A stretch of 64,000 nucleotides of DNA from Litorimonas sp963972195 (GTDB taxonomy: Bacteria; Pseudomonadota; Alphaproteobacteria; Caulobacterales; Maricaulaceae): assembly GCA_963972195.1 (NCBI GenBank), contig CAXATH010000003.1, forward strand, positions 124,001 through 188,000, written 5' to 3'. Each line of letters opens with the position of its first letter. Positions within the stretch are counted from its first letter, which is position 1. Below, in pieces: positions 35,117-44,391 of the stretch. The position numbers and the translations under genes were made by a program. The notes below the pieces were generated by a model that was not told where the DNA came from, searched no databases, and worked only from the letters and a program-made list of their open reading frames with translations.

Positions 35117-35461
35117 TTAAGCCGTCTTCCGGCCTTTCGTCGCGTCCCATTGATCGAATTCGTGAGCAATGCAGCGTTCGATCAGTTTGCGCCAGACGGG
35201 CTCTGCAATATCGGCGGAGAGGCCTTGTTCTTTGGCTTCCACCAGGACTTTGGCGACAACGTCTTCAATCCGTTCTTCGTCATAGACGGCGTCGCGGCTT
35301 TTCTTGATGCGGGCGGCGGCGTGCATATAGCCTTGGCGAATAACCAGAAGGCGGACGATTTCGCGGTCCAGACTGTCCACGCCCTTGCGGACATCCGTCA
35401 TGGTCTGGCATTCATCGGGGAGCGGCGCGGCCGGATGGGGATCAGATTTTATCGGCGACAT
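35117..35461 (-). CDS. Chorismate mutase, AroQ type
   Basis: A 114-residue all-helical enzyme converting chorismate to prephenate for Phe/Tyr synthesis. Signature residues are in DVRKGVDSLDREIVRLLVIRQ, followed by AARIKKSRDAVYDEERIEDVV and a third helix PVWRKLIERCIAHE. The start is ATG 35461 rather than the TTG two codons earlier. It directly follows the M23 peptidase gene, with which it is probably co-transcribed. No fused prephenate dehydratase is present. Confidence 0.9.
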   Translation of the reverse strand: MSPIKSDPHPAAPLPDECQTMTDVRKGVDSLDREIVRLLVIRQGYMHAAARIKKSRDAVYDEERIEDVVAKVLVEAKEQGLSADIAEPVWRKLIERCIAHEFDQWDATKGRKTA

Positions 35462-35467
35462 AATCAA

Positions 35468-36418
35468 TCAGCTTTCTGAGGGCCATTCCGTGAGAAGTTC
35501 CGGATCCAGATTACGGTTACGCCATTTCAAACGCCAGCACAAATGCGGCCCGGTTGAACGGCCTTTTGTCCCGACGGTCGCCACCTGTTCGCCTTGCTTC
35601 ACATGCTGACCGTCTTCGACAACGATATCTTCCATATGAAGATAATAGCTGATGAGGCCTTGGCCGTGATCAATCAGCAGGAGCGAGCCTTCGAAATACA
35701 TGTCTTCATCCGCCATGGAGACGATGCCGTCCGCAGGCGCGACAATGGGCGTGCCTTTCGGCGCGGCGAGGTCGACGCCGTAATGCGGCTTTTTGGGTAC
35801 GCCATTTAGAATACGCTGCGCGCCGAAATTAGTGGTTTTGATATAATCGGCCTGGATCGGATAGATAAATCCATCTTTAAATCCGACTTCCTCTTGGCGG
35901 GAAGCAAAACCGATTTTTTTACGGGCGGTGGCGGCGCGGATACGTTTTAATTCTTCTTCGGTATATTCATTGACCATATTGGACGGCAGGCCGTCAATTT
36001 TCGAGGTATCATAGTCGCGGGGAGACAGATCGAAACTGACCCGCTCGCCTGCATATTCGACGAAATTATCGCTCTCGTCTCGGTCAAAGCCGACAAACAG
36101 AACGCCGTTCTCATCCGCATTTTCGTAATAGAAATCGTCTTCGCCGCGCGCGATTTTAACTTTGGCGTTTGGTTCGGTCCGGCAGACAATAAGCCCGCCC
36201 TGCTGCGCCATGCCGGAGCAAGCGATGGGGGGAGTTTGGGGTAGTTTTGATTGAGCATGAGAGGAGTGAGAAAGTCTCACATTCTCATTGCCAACCGCTT
36301 TAAGGAGCTCTTCAACGCGAGCATCATGTGATTTGGTATCATTCTTGCTAGGCTTGTCTTGCGCAAAAGACGCCATAGGCAATATCATCGCCAGAATTGT
36401 CAGAGCCAAGCCCCGCAT
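35468..36418 (-). CDS. M23 (LytM) family peptidase-like protein with substituted metal ligand
   Basis: A 316-residue exported protein with signal peptide MRGLALTILAMILPMASFAQ. The C-terminal LytM domain has HYGVDLAAPKGTP (first His and Asp ligands), ISYYLHMEDI, and GPHLCWRLKW. The usual HLH of the last motif is HLC here, so one histidine ligand is Cys. The enzyme may bind zinc differently or be an inactive activator of amidases, as in EnvC-type proteins. Such variants are known in alphaproteobacterial relatives. The start overlaps the DUF2093 stop (TGATG). Confidence 0.87.
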   Translation of the reverse strand: MRGLALTILAMILPMASFAQDKPSKNDTKSHDARVEELLKAVGNENVRLSHSSHAQSKLPQTPPIACSGMAQQGGLIVCRTEPNAKVKIARGEDDFYYENADENGVLFVGFDRDESDNFVEYAGERVSFDLSPRDYDTSKIDGLPSNMVNEYTEEELKRIRAATARKKIGFASRQEEVGFKDGFIYPIQADYIKTTNFGAQRILNGVPKKPHYGVDLAAPKGTPIVAPADGIVSMADEDMYFEGSLLLIDHGQGLISYYLHMEDIVVEDGQHVKQGEQVATVGTKGRSTGPHLCWRLKWRNRNLDPELLTEWPSES

Positions 36419-36627
36419 CACGCATTCGCCTTTTTATGGGCTTCGAGGCTTGCGGCTGCGTCTTTATAGGCTTCCTGACGGTCATCATTCCAGTAATGCA
36501 GACGTTCCAGCGGGATCTTCTCGCCGGTAACCGCGCAGACGACAAAGGCGCCCGGCTTCATAATCGTGAAATCCGACGCGCCGTAATGGAGCTGCGCTTC
36601 GCCTTGGTTTTGGAAAAAACTATTCAT
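36418..36627 (-). CDS. DUF2093 domain protein
   Basis: A 69-residue protein with LHYGASDFTIMKPGAFVVCA followed by VTGEKIPLERLHYWNDDRQEAY. These residues match the alphaproteobacterial DUF2093 family of unknown function. The ALxYG...PG..V.CAV(T)G..I pattern suggests a small beta-ribbon domain with one Cys and no second metal-ligand pair. It lies upstream of, and overlaps by one base, the M23 gene, and is 48 bases downstream of xseA. Confidence 0.88.
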   Translation of the reverse strand: MNSFFQNQGEAQLHYGASDFTIMKPGAFVVCAVTGEKIPLERLHYWNDDRQEAYKDAAASLEAHKKANA

Positions 36628-36675
36628 GAGAGCGCTATAACGGGTTGCGGCGGGAAAGCGAAGAGGGAATGGCGG

Positions 36676-38145
36676 TTAGAATAGGTCGCCTTGCGGGGTT
36701 TCTGGCTGCGGGGTTTTGGTCTGTTTTTTCGGTTTAGCCCTCACCGCCGTTCCACCTGCAATCACGGCGGTTCTTTCGCCGTCTGCAAAGGTGAGGCTCA
36801 CGCCCTGCCCGGCGCTGACGGCATCTTTGCTGCGCACCACATGACCTTTATCATCCTGCACCAGAGCGTAGCCGCGATCCAGCACGCCTTGATAGCTGTA
36901 GGCGTCGAGAAGTTTCGCCGCGCGGTCGAGGCGGTTTGATTGCGTTTCCAATTGGCGTCTTATGGCTTGCTCCGCCGATTTTTCCATCCGGATGATTGTT
37001 TCCCCCTTGCGGGTCAGCGTTTCCTTGGCGCGGGAATGGGTAAAGCGCATGGCCGCCCGGAGCGCTTTGTCGCGTTCGGCGAGGCGCTCAGCGGCGCGGG
37101 AGAGAATCTGCGTCATGCTCGGCAGGCGCTGCAAGGCGAGCGCGTTTTTCTGTGGCTCGTAAAGGCGCTGCGGGGACGGCAGGCGCGCTGCGGCCAGGTC
37201 CAGACGCTGCTGAGCGGGGGCGAGGACCGTGTCGAGACGCGGCAAGCGGGCCGCGCGCAATTTGTTTTCGCGCTCCAGGACCGAGCGCCGGAGGCCTCGG
37301 CCCAATCGCAATCCATGATCCGCAAGGGTTTCCAGCCAGTCCGCCATGACCGGGACGGCCACTTCGGCGGCGCCGGTCGGCGTCGGGGCGCGGTAATCGG
37401 CGACATAATCAATCAGGGTCCAGTCGGTTTCATGCCCAACCGCTGAAATCAGCGGAATGGTGGAGCTGGCCGCCGCCCGCGCGACAATTTCTTCGTTAAA
37501 GCACCAGAGGTCTTCCATGGAGCCGCCGCCGCGCGCGACGATCAGTACGTCAGGTTTTGGAAAGCCCTCTGCATGGTTGAACCCTGTAATGGCCGAGGCA
37601 ATCTGCTCGGCGGCTTTGTCGCCCTGGACGAGAACAGGCCAGACAAGAACGTGACTCGGGAAACGGTCAGAGATGCGGTGCAGAATATCCCGGATCACGG
37701 CGCCTGTTTGCGACGTCACCACGCCAATGGTTTTCGGCATGAAAGGCAGCGGCACTTTTCGGCCTTCATCAAACAGGCCTTCGGCGGCGAGCGCCTTTTT
37801 ACGCTTTTCATAGAGCGCCATGAGCGCGCCCGCCCCGGCGAGCTCCATTTTATCAATGATGAGCTGATAATTTGACCGGCCGGGATAGGTGGAGAGCTTG
37901 CCTTCGCAGACCACTTCCATGCCTTCTTCGGGCCGCATGGACAGACGCCCCATCACGCCTTTCCAAATGATGGAATTAATCACCGCCTTGTCGTCCTTGA
38001 CGTCGAGATAGCAATGTCCGGAGCGGGCAATGGTCACGCGCCCCAACTCCCCGCGCACGCGGACATGGCCATATTGCTCCTCAATACTGCGCTTGAGCGA
38101 GAAGGCGAGTTCGGAAACGGTAAATTCGGGCGTATTGTCAGACAT
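36676..38145 (-). CDS. xseA: Exodeoxyribonuclease VII large subunit
   Basis: A 489-residue subunit of the single-strand DNA exonuclease. The N-terminal OB-fold is TVSELAFSLKRSIEEQYGHVRVRG followed by SGHCYLDVKDD. The catalytic domain has TSQTGAVIRDILHR, LIVARGGGSMEDLWCFN, and the signature PLISAVGHETDWTLIDYVADYRAPTPTGAAE, cited here by blocks. A long coiled coil and a C-terminal beta segment follow. I start at ATG 38145 (MSDNTPEF); the extra 15 residues from 38190 look like leader. The small subunit xseB is not in the window. Confidence 0.95.
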   Translation of the reverse strand: MSDNTPEFTVSELAFSLKRSIEEQYGHVRVRGELGRVTIARSGHCYLDVKDDKAVINSIIWKGVMGRLSMRPEEGMEVVCEGKLSTYPGRSNYQLIIDKMELAGAGALMALYEKRKKALAAEGLFDEGRKVPLPFMPKTIGVVTSQTGAVIRDILHRISDRFPSHVLVWPVLVQGDKAAEQIASAITGFNHAEGFPKPDVLIVARGGGSMEDLWCFNEEIVARAAASSTIPLISAVGHETDWTLIDYVADYRAPTPTGAAEVAVPVMADWLETLADHGLRLGRGLRRSVLERENKLRAARLPRLDTVLAPAQQRLDLAAARLPSPQRLYEPQKNALALQRLPSMTQILSRAAERLAERDKALRAAMRFTHSRAKETLTRKGETIIRMEKSAEQAIRRQLETQSNRLDRAAKLLDAYSYQGVLDRGYALVQDDKGHVVRSKDAVSAGQGVSLTFADGERTAVIAGGTAVRAKPKKQTKTPQPETPQGDLF

Positions 38146-38183
38146 AATTGACGTTCTTATAACGAGTCTTCCACAAACAAAAC

Positions 38184-38320
38184 CTGTCATTCCGGAAGGC
38201 GCAGCCTATCCGGAAGGTCGAGAGGTTGTGAACCGCCGAAAGACGGGCTAGCAATCTCTCGTGCTTCCGCATTGCCCCTAGGGTACTCTTCGAGCAGTTT
38301 CCCTCTGGGCGGAATGACAG
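38184..38320. repeat. 137-bp inverted-repeat element between xseA and purD
   Basis: CTGTCATTCCG (38184-38194) is matched exactly by CGGAATGACAG (38310-38320). Between them are smaller hairpins. It belongs to the GTCATTCC-type intergenic repeat class seen also at 25138-25297. It lies in the divergent promoter region, so it may also influence transcription of xseA or purD. Confidence 0.65.
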
Positions 38321-38338
38321 TATTTTTAAGGTGTGACT

Positions 38339-39607
38339 ATGAACGTATTACTTATCGGCTCCGGCGCGCGCGAACATGCTCTGGCCTGGAAACTGGCGCA
38401 AAGCCCAGGTGTGAACGAGCTAACCTGCGCGCCCGGAAATGCGGGTATCGCCGAGGTCGCCAATATTGTGGACATTGCCGCCGATGATGTGACGGGCCTG
38501 CTCGCGCTTATCCAGCGGGACGGATATGATTTCGTCGTCGTCGGCCCCGAGCAGCCTCTCGCGCTCGGCCTTGTCGATGCCCTACAGGCGCGCGGCGTCA
38601 AAGTCTTTGGCCCGACCCAGGCGGCGGCGCAGCTCGAATCCTCCAAATCCTTTACCAAGGAATTTTGCAAGCGCTATAATATCCCCACGGCGGATTACGG
38701 CGTTTTTACCGATCTGGCGGAAGCGAAAGCCTATCTTCAAACCATGTCTGCGCCTTATGTGCTCAAAGCCGACGGGCTCGCGGCCGGTAAAGGCGTGGTC
38801 ATTCCCGAAACCCTGAAAGAGGCGGAAGCCGAGCTGGAAGAGTTTTTCTCGGGCAAATTTGGAGACGCCTCGACGAAGGTCGTGATCGAAGAATTCATGA
38901 CCGGGCAAGAGGCGAGCTTCTTTGCCATTTCCGATGGCAAAAACGCCCTGCCCCTGATTGCGGCGCAAGACCATAAACGCGCGTTTGACGGCGACAAGGG
39001 TCCGAATACGGGCGGGATGGGGGCTTACTCCCCGGCCCCGGTCTTTGATGACGCGGCGCTGAAAACCGTGATGGAGAAAATTATCCAGCCCACGGTTCAC
39101 GGCATGGCCAAGGACGGCAATCCCTTTGTCGGCGTGTTATTTGCCGGATTGATGATGACCCCGGTCGGGCCGAAACTGATTGAATATAATGCCCGTTTCG
39201 GAGACCCAGAATGTCAGGTCATGATGCGCCGCCTGCAAAGCGATTTGATGGAAATATTCATCGCGGCGGAAAGCGGCACGCTGGACGCGCTCGACGCGCC
39301 GATATGGTTTGACGAGCCCGTCGTCAATGTCGTCCTCGCCGCTAAAGGCTATCCCGGAAAATATAAGAAAGGCACGCCGATTAACGGACTGGAAAACGCG
39401 AATGAAACGGACGGCGTCGTGATCTTTCACGCCGGCACGAAACGCGACGGCGCGCAGCTGCAGGCAGCAGGCGGACGCGTTCTCTCTGTCACAGCCCAAG
39501 CTTCAACGCTGAAAGACGCAGTGGATAAAGCCTATGACGTCATTGATACAAAAATAGACTGGGAAGACGGATTTTGTCGAAGGGATATCGCGTATCGGGC
39601 ACTATAG
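38339..39607 (+). CDS. purD: Phosphoribosylamine-glycine ligase
   Basis: A 422-residue ATP-grasp enzyme catalysing the second step of purine synthesis. N-domain: MNVLLIGSGAREHALAWKL; DFVVVGPEQPLALGLVDAL follows. ATP-grasp: YVLKADGLAAGKGVVI, and the catalytic DHKRAFDGDKGPNTGGMGAYSP, with FNARFGDPE-like EYNARFGDPECQVMMRR. I start at ATG 38339 with AAGG ahead, not the GTG two codons earlier. The gene is monocistronic, divergent from xseA. Confidence 0.96.
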   Translation: MNVLLIGSGAREHALAWKLAQSPGVNELTCAPGNAGIAEVANIVDIAADDVTGLLALIQRDGYDFVVVGPEQPLALGLVDALQARGVKVFGPTQAAAQLESSKSFTKEFCKRYNIPTADYGVFTDLAEAKAYLQTMSAPYVLKADGLAAGKGVVIPETLKEAEAELEEFFSGKFGDASTKVVIEEFMTGQEASFFAISDGKNALPLIAAQDHKRAFDGDKGPNTGGMGAYSPAPVFDDAALKTVMEKIIQPTVHGMAKDGNPFVGVLFAGLMMTPVGPKLIEYNARFGDPECQVMMRRLQSDLMEIFIAAESGTLDALDAPIWFDEPVVNVVLAAKGYPGKYKKGTPINGLENANETDGVVIFHAGTKRDGAQLQAAGGRVLSVTAQASTLKDAVDKAYDVIDTKIDWEDGFCRRDIAYRAL

Positions 39608-39826
39608 ACGTTGGATGATATTGGAGTAGGTTTTTAATCGGTATAACAGAGGAAAATTAGTCTTCCTCGAGCTATGATCGAGAGCTGCGTGTTGAGGTTG
39701 CTTGATAGCAAGTCGCAATGCATGATTCTATCAATAGACTATTGCGTGTTGAAATAAATTAAGATAGCTCGACCTTAAATTACAGCACTTTAAGTTGCGT
39801 TGATTGAGGATGTTTGTACAGTGACT

Positions 39827-41704
39827 ATGAAATCTAGCCTGAAATTTTGTCTTTGCGCATCGCTTGGCGCCTTAATTATTACGAGCTGCGGTGGTTCCAA
39901 TGATGATGGATCATCTCCACCTCCCCCTATGACAGATACATCAGCACCAGTTGTCTCTTTTGATACTTCCATTACTACTGTTGAGTCTGCAAGCAGCGTC
40001 ACCATAAATGTAAACGCAACGGATAATGTCGAGGTCACATCTGGCCCCACTGTTACCTGCGATAATGGCGGCGACTTTTCAGGGTCAACTTTTACAGCTC
40101 CGAGTGTTACTTACGATTCTTCTACAACCTGTACGGCTACTGCCTCTGACGCGGCCGGCAATAGCGGAAGCGCAACGATAACTCTTGATATAAAAGCGCC
40201 CATCGAATTCAATATTTCTAAAACACGTGTTTTCGAAAGTGAATTGTTCTCAATAGAAAAAACAAACCCTCCTGGTGACATGGAAATCACCCAGCTCTCG
40301 GGTGAAGAAGCAATCAAAGTTTCGACATCTAACGAGAGCACTCGTTTTCGAGCCCCTGCTCTTGAATTCGACGGAACAGAACAACTTAGTTTTGAAATTG
40401 TAATCACCAGCCCTTCTGGCGAGACGGCAAGTACTATTATATCAAGTCCTGAAGTAATAGGTCGGGCCGGAGCTGGAATACCTGTTGCGATTTACGATCC
40501 CGCCCTTTCACTTCAGACGGGGTTCGGGACTAGAACTCTCGGTCTAAACAGGGAGGAAGGTTCCAATATTGTTGCGATTAGGCAGAGCGCAGAAAGTTTC
40601 AACAGTGATAAATTTGAAATTGCTATGCTCGGGGGCATCACAAATTTCACGGATAGACAGGACTATGAAGATGAAAGTCGATTCCGGGTTGAGGGCGATT
40701 TTGAAGATGTTAGTTACACAGAGTTAAATGGATTAGGCACCGCTTTCGGACTCGCTGTTTTAAGTAAAGATGAAAATAAACTTCGGTGGTTTAACTATGA
40801 GCCAAACAGTGAAGGTAGTCCTCCAAATATTTACAGAGAGTCAGATAGTTTTTCTGTCGAAAAACCTTGTTTTGTTCGTGATATTTATGGGAAAAATTTC
40901 ATTTGGGTCGGCCAAGAAGATAATGGATTGTCTGTGATTGAGCTCAACCCTGTAAAAACAGATGGACGAACCACAAGCTTCAACGAAATCTTGCTTCAAA
41001 ATGTTGGGGGAAATAGATCTCTATGTTACATTTTCCCGACCCGGCTCGCTTATCGATACGCCAATACAGGTACTGATGGCCTAATTACTCTCGACTACAA
41101 ATCTAATGAAATTGTTTTATTTAAAGAATTAGATGCGGGCGCCTCATATGCAGAGGTAGATGTTATTCCGCTTCAGACTGAAACAACAGAAGCTTTAGAA
41201 ATTGTAGATGTTTATTCAATTGGACTGCCCTCAAGAGTACCAAGATCTATGGGTGTTCTTTTGAGTGACGGAAAAGAAAACGGCGTGCATCGCTTAATAC
41301 ATATTACACAAGACTTGGACAACGATGAGATAAGCCAAAGAACATATTCTTGGACTGGCGGCATTCCTGTTTCGCTTGTCGTAGGTAATTTCGGTGGAGA
41401 TGATGCAAATCTATACTTCACCGAGGATATTGCTGTCATTACCAACTCTAATCAGTCTTTATTTTTTGAGAGCAATGCAGTTGAACCAGATAATTGGTTT
41501 GAAAGACGAAACAGAGAGTATGCGGAGCCTATTTTCTTTGAGACTTTCCCCGGAGCTGGTTCCGCCGTAACCGTTAACCAGAGGCCAAATGAATTCGGGG
41601 ATGTGGATATCGAGGACGTGTTAGTTTCTTATCCTGACACTGGAGAGTTGCGCTATTATTCGCCAGACTCCACACTTCCGAAATTCGGACTACCCTTTGA
41701 ATAA
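39827..41704 (+). CDS. Large surface/secreted lipoprotein with Ig-like repeat, unknown
   Basis: A 625-residue protein. The signal peptide (MKSSLKFCLCASLGALIITS) ends at Cys with a lipobox-like ITSC. It is followed by a Gly/Ser/Pro spacer and an HYR/Ig-like domain at about 30-120 (SAPVVSFDTSITTVESASS, TCTATASDAAGNSGSATITL). The remaining 500 residues are beta-rich and resemble a beta-propeller-like sequence (repeats of D-Y-K and W segments) but match no known family. The upstream 39608-39826 is AT-rich with no gene. Codon use is more AT-rich than the flanking purD and amidohydrolase genes. The start codon at 39827 has no good ribosome-binding site, so its true start may differ. Confidence 0.72.
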   Translation: MKSSLKFCLCASLGALIITSCGGSNDDGSSPPPPMTDTSAPVVSFDTSITTVESASSVTINVNATDNVEVTSGPTVTCDNGGDFSGSTFTAPSVTYDSSTTCTATASDAAGNSGSATITLDIKAPIEFNISKTRVFESELFSIEKTNPPGDMEITQLSGEEAIKVSTSNESTRFRAPALEFDGTEQLSFEIVITSPSGETASTIISSPEVIGRAGAGIPVAIYDPALSLQTGFGTRTLGLNREEGSNIVAIRQSAESFNSDKFEIAMLGGITNFTDRQDYEDESRFRVEGDFEDVSYTELNGLGTAFGLAVLSKDENKLRWFNYEPNSEGSPPNIYRESDSFSVEKPCFVRDIYGKNFIWVGQEDNGLSVIELNPVKTDGRTTSFNEILLQNVGGNRSLCYIFPTRLAYRYANTGTDGLITLDYKSNEIVLFKELDAGASYAEVDVIPLQTETTEALEIVDVYSIGLPSRVPRSMGVLLSDGKENGVHRLIHITQDLDNDEISQRTYSWTGGIPVSLVVGNFGGDDANLYFTEDIAVITNSNQSLFFESNAVEPDNWFERRNREYAEPIFFETFPGAGSAVTVNQRPNEFGDVDIEDVLVSYPDTGELRYYSPDSTLPKFGLPFE

Positions 41705-41918
41705 TAAGTCCCCGAAAAATTCGGTTATTTGCAACCTACTTTCTCGCCAACTCGGGTGAGGTCAAGCGGTTTAAAATTCAAGATGTGGGGCAATAAAACT
41801 GCATTTACGTCAAAGGTGCAACTCGCACCGTAGTATGTAAAAATGCCTTCTGACGCTCTCAAATCCCCCGAAATCCCGCCCCTCCACAATCCTCTTACGC
41901 GAAGCCTCTTCGCAAAGG

Positions 41919-41933
41919 TTAAGAATGTGTTAA
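41919..41933. promoter_or_regulatory. CtrA-type box TTAA-N7-TTAA just ahead of the amidohydrolase gene
   Basis: TTAA at 41919-41922 and at 41930-41933 are separated by exactly seven bases, the CtrA recognition spacing in Caulobacter relatives. The box ends nine bases before the start codon and covers the ribosome-binding site, so it would block or compete rather than recruit polymerase, unless translation starts further in. A hairpin GCGAAG/CTTCGC precedes it at 41899-41913. Confidence 0.4.
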
Positions 41934-41942
41934 GGGTGGAGC

Positions 41943-43271
41943 ATGACTTATCGTACCCTCCTGACCTCCGCCGCCGCTATTTCCTTTCTTATCGGGGGGA
42001 TTGGCGTTGCCTTTGATTCGTTTGCCCATGACGGGCCGCACGATAATTATGAGGATTTCACTCTGATCCATGCCGGACAGGTTCTAGCCGTTCCCGGTGA
42101 AGACCCTATTTCTGACGCGACCATTATCATCCATGACGGGAAAATTGTCGGCGTGGAAGAAGGCTTTCTCGAAGATGACGCGGCGACCATTCTCGATAAA
42201 AAAGACATGTTCTTTCTGCCCGGCCTGATCGACAGCCATGTTCACCTTCGCAGTGAATGGTCCCCGACGTCTCGCTGGGAACCCGTCCTGATGGAATCCG
42301 GCGATAGCGCGTTTCAGGCAGCCAAAAATGCCAAGACCACATTGATGGCGGGTTTTACCGCCGTACAGGATGTAGGCGGGCCAAATGAAATCTTCGCGCT
42401 GAAACGCGCCATTAATGACGGCACGGTGCCGGGACCGCATATTCAGGCGGCCGGATCTTCGATTTCCGTCACGGGCGGGCACGGCGACTCGCATGGGTTT
42501 AAAGATGACCTTTTGCATTTCTTTGCGTCAGAGACGATTTGCGACGGCCCGGCAGATTGCCGGCGCGCCACACGTCAGGCGGTCAAGAACGGGGCGGATG
42601 TTATCAAGATCACGGCGACAGGCGGGGTGCTGTCCAACACCAATGCTGGGACGGGTCAGCAGTTTTTCAATGACGAGCTGGACTCCATCGTCGAAGCCGC
42701 CACCAAAATGGGCCGCAAAGTCACCGCCCACGCCCATGGCAAAGAAGGCATTGAGAGCGCCTTGAAGGCCGGAGTGAAGTCCATCGAGCATGGGACGTAT
42801 TTAGACGCCGGCACAGCCGCGCTTTTCAAACAATATGATGCGACTCTTGTGCCGACTATCCTCGCCGGGATGACGGTCGTCGATTGGGCAGAAAATACTG
42901 ATTGGCTACCTCCGAACTCGGCCGAGAAAGCTTTGCAGGTCGGGCCGCAAATGCAGGACATGGCGCGCATTGCTTATGAAAACGGCGTCAATATTGCCTT
43001 TGGCACGGATACCGGCGTGTCCAAGCACGGCGAAAATGCCAAAGAGTTTCAATATTTGATGGATGCGGGCATGAGCGCGCAGGAAGCCATCGCCTCTGCC
43101 ACCACGGTTGCGGCCAAACATATCGGACTGGAGGACGTTATCGGCTCTCTGGAAGAAGGCAAATATGCGGACCTGATCGGTGTGGATGGAGACCCTCTGG
43201 ACGATATTGAGGAGCTCATGGATGTTGATTTCGTCATGAAGGGCGGCGTGATTTACAAAAACGAAGAGTAA
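41943..43271 (+). CDS. Exported amidohydrolase family protein (imidazolonepropionase-like)
   Basis: A 442-residue metal-dependent hydrolase with an N-terminal signal peptide (MTYRTLLTSAAAISFLIGGIG). The metal site is seen in FLPGLIDSHVHLRSEW (HxH), VIKITATGGVL, VTAHAHGKEGI, IEHGTYLD and IAFGTDTGVSKHG. The C terminus is the amidohydrolase beta-sandwich with the end block GKYADLIGVDGDPLDD. It resembles Xaa-Pro dipeptidase or imidazolonepropionase-like enzymes that degrade small peptides or cyclic amides. It stands alone, monocistronic. Confidence 0.88.
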   Translation: MTYRTLLTSAAAISFLIGGIGVAFDSFAHDGPHDNYEDFTLIHAGQVLAVPGEDPISDATIIIHDGKIVGVEEGFLEDDAATILDKKDMFFLPGLIDSHVHLRSEWSPTSRWEPVLMESGDSAFQAAKNAKTTLMAGFTAVQDVGGPNEIFALKRAINDGTVPGPHIQAAGSSISVTGGHGDSHGFKDDLLHFFASETICDGPADCRRATRQAVKNGADVIKITATGGVLSNTNAGTGQQFFNDELDSIVEAATKMGRKVTAHAHGKEGIESALKAGVKSIEHGTYLDAGTAALFKQYDATLVPTILAGMTVVDWAENTDWLPPNSAEKALQVGPQMQDMARIAYENGVNIAFGTDTGVSKHGENAKEFQYLMDAGMSAQEAIASATTVAAKHIGLEDVIGSLEEGKYADLIGVDGDPLDDIEELMDVDFVMKGGVIYKNEE

Positions 43272-43341
43272 GCGAGAATTAAATCACATCCGTGACCGAA
43301 TTTCGGCGGCGCGGCTCTTCTGGGTGTGCTAAATCAATCCC

Positions 43342-44391
43342 ATGACGCAGCCCCTTACAGATGACACACGCTACGCCGCTTTGCAGGATAAAGAGGCGGC
43401 AAAGGGTTTGCGCTTTTATCTCGGCGTCACCTCCACAGGCATTTTCTGCCGTCCGGGATGTCCGGCGCGTTTGCCGCTGCGGAAAAACTGCCTGTTTTTT
43501 GAAGACGCACAAGACGCGCTGCTGGCCGGGTTTCGGCCCTGCAAACGCTGCCACCCGCTAGGCGGGCAACATCGAATGCTCGAGGCCCTGATGGCGGATA
43601 TCCTCGCCGATCCATCAAGGGATTGGTCGGAAGCCGCGCTGCAAGACCAGGGCTATTCCCCCACCACACTAAGGCGAACCTTCAAAGACCATACGGGCTT
43701 TAGCTTGAGCGATTTTGTACGCTGGGTCCGGTTGGGACGCGGGGCAAAGTCCCTACAAAAAGGAGACAGTGTGATAAACGCCCAACTGGACGCCGGATTT
43801 GACAGCCCCTCCGGATTTCGCGCCGCCTATGCAGGCCTGTTCGGTAGCGCCCCTGCCAAAACAAAGCTTTCGGACGGCCCGCCGCTGTCCATCGCGTGGC
43901 ATGAAACGCCTCTCGGCCGGATGGTGAGCATCGCGGATGAAACCTCTCTCTATATGCTCGAATTTACCAATCGGGTCAAAATGATCGGGCAAGTAAAGCG
44001 CTTATATCGCCTTCACAAACGCCCGATTGAAGCGGGGCGAACCGCCATTTCCGGACAAATCGAGGCGGAGCTGAAATCCTATTTCAAGGGAGATTTAACC
44101 GACTTCCAAACACCACTGACTTTGACCGGCACGAAGTTTCAGAAACAGACCTGGGCGCAATTACAAAAAATTCCCTATGGCGAAACGCGGAGCTATGCGG
44201 ATTTGGCGGTTGCCGTCGGAAATGACAAAGCCGTCCGCGCTGTGGCGGGGTCAAATGCCAAGAACGGACTCGCTCTGATTGTGCCGTGCCACCGCGTGAT
44301 TGCCAAAGATGGCGGGCTGGGCGGTTATGCCGGAGGGCTGGACCGCAAGCGGGCTTTGCTGGCGCTCGAAGGCGTCGAGATTAAAGGGTAA
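43342..44391 (+). CDS. ada: Bifunctional Ada regulator/O6-methylguanine-DNA methyltransferase
   Basis: A 349-residue DNA repair protein and transcription factor. The N-terminal zinc domain holds the four cysteines in GIFCRPGCPAR and FRPCKRC, one of which accepts methyl from phosphotriesters. An AraC-type HTH follows (about 75-170: WSEAALQDQGYSPTTLRRTF, LSDFVRWVRLGRGAK). The C-terminal methyltransferase has the acceptor Cys in VPCHRVIAKDG and the KIPYGETRSYADLA DNA-binding helix. Methylation of the N domain normally turns on the adaptive response. The 3' end overlaps the convergent gspM end by 11 bases. Confidence 0.94.
   Translation: MTQPLTDDTRYAALQDKEAAKGLRFYLGVTSTGIFCRPGCPARLPLRKNCLFFEDAQDALLAGFRPCKRCHPLGGQHRMLEALMADILADPSRDWSEAALQDQGYSPTTLRRTFKDHTGFSLSDFVRWVRLGRGAKSLQKGDSVINAQLDAGFDSPSGFRAAYAGLFGSAPAKTKLSDGPPLSIAWHETPLGRMVSIADETSLYMLEFTNRVKMIGQVKRLYRLHKRPIEAGRTAISGQIEAELKSYFKGDLTDFQTPLTLTGTKFQKQTWAQLQKIPYGETRSYADLAVAVGNDKAVRAVAGSNAKNGLALIVPCHRVIAKDGGLGGYAGGLDRKRALLALEGVEIKG

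Noticed and set aside
38333..39829. Identical GTGACTATGAA at the purD start and the lipoprotein start
   Set aside because: Eleven-base identity without further shared context; probably coincidence.
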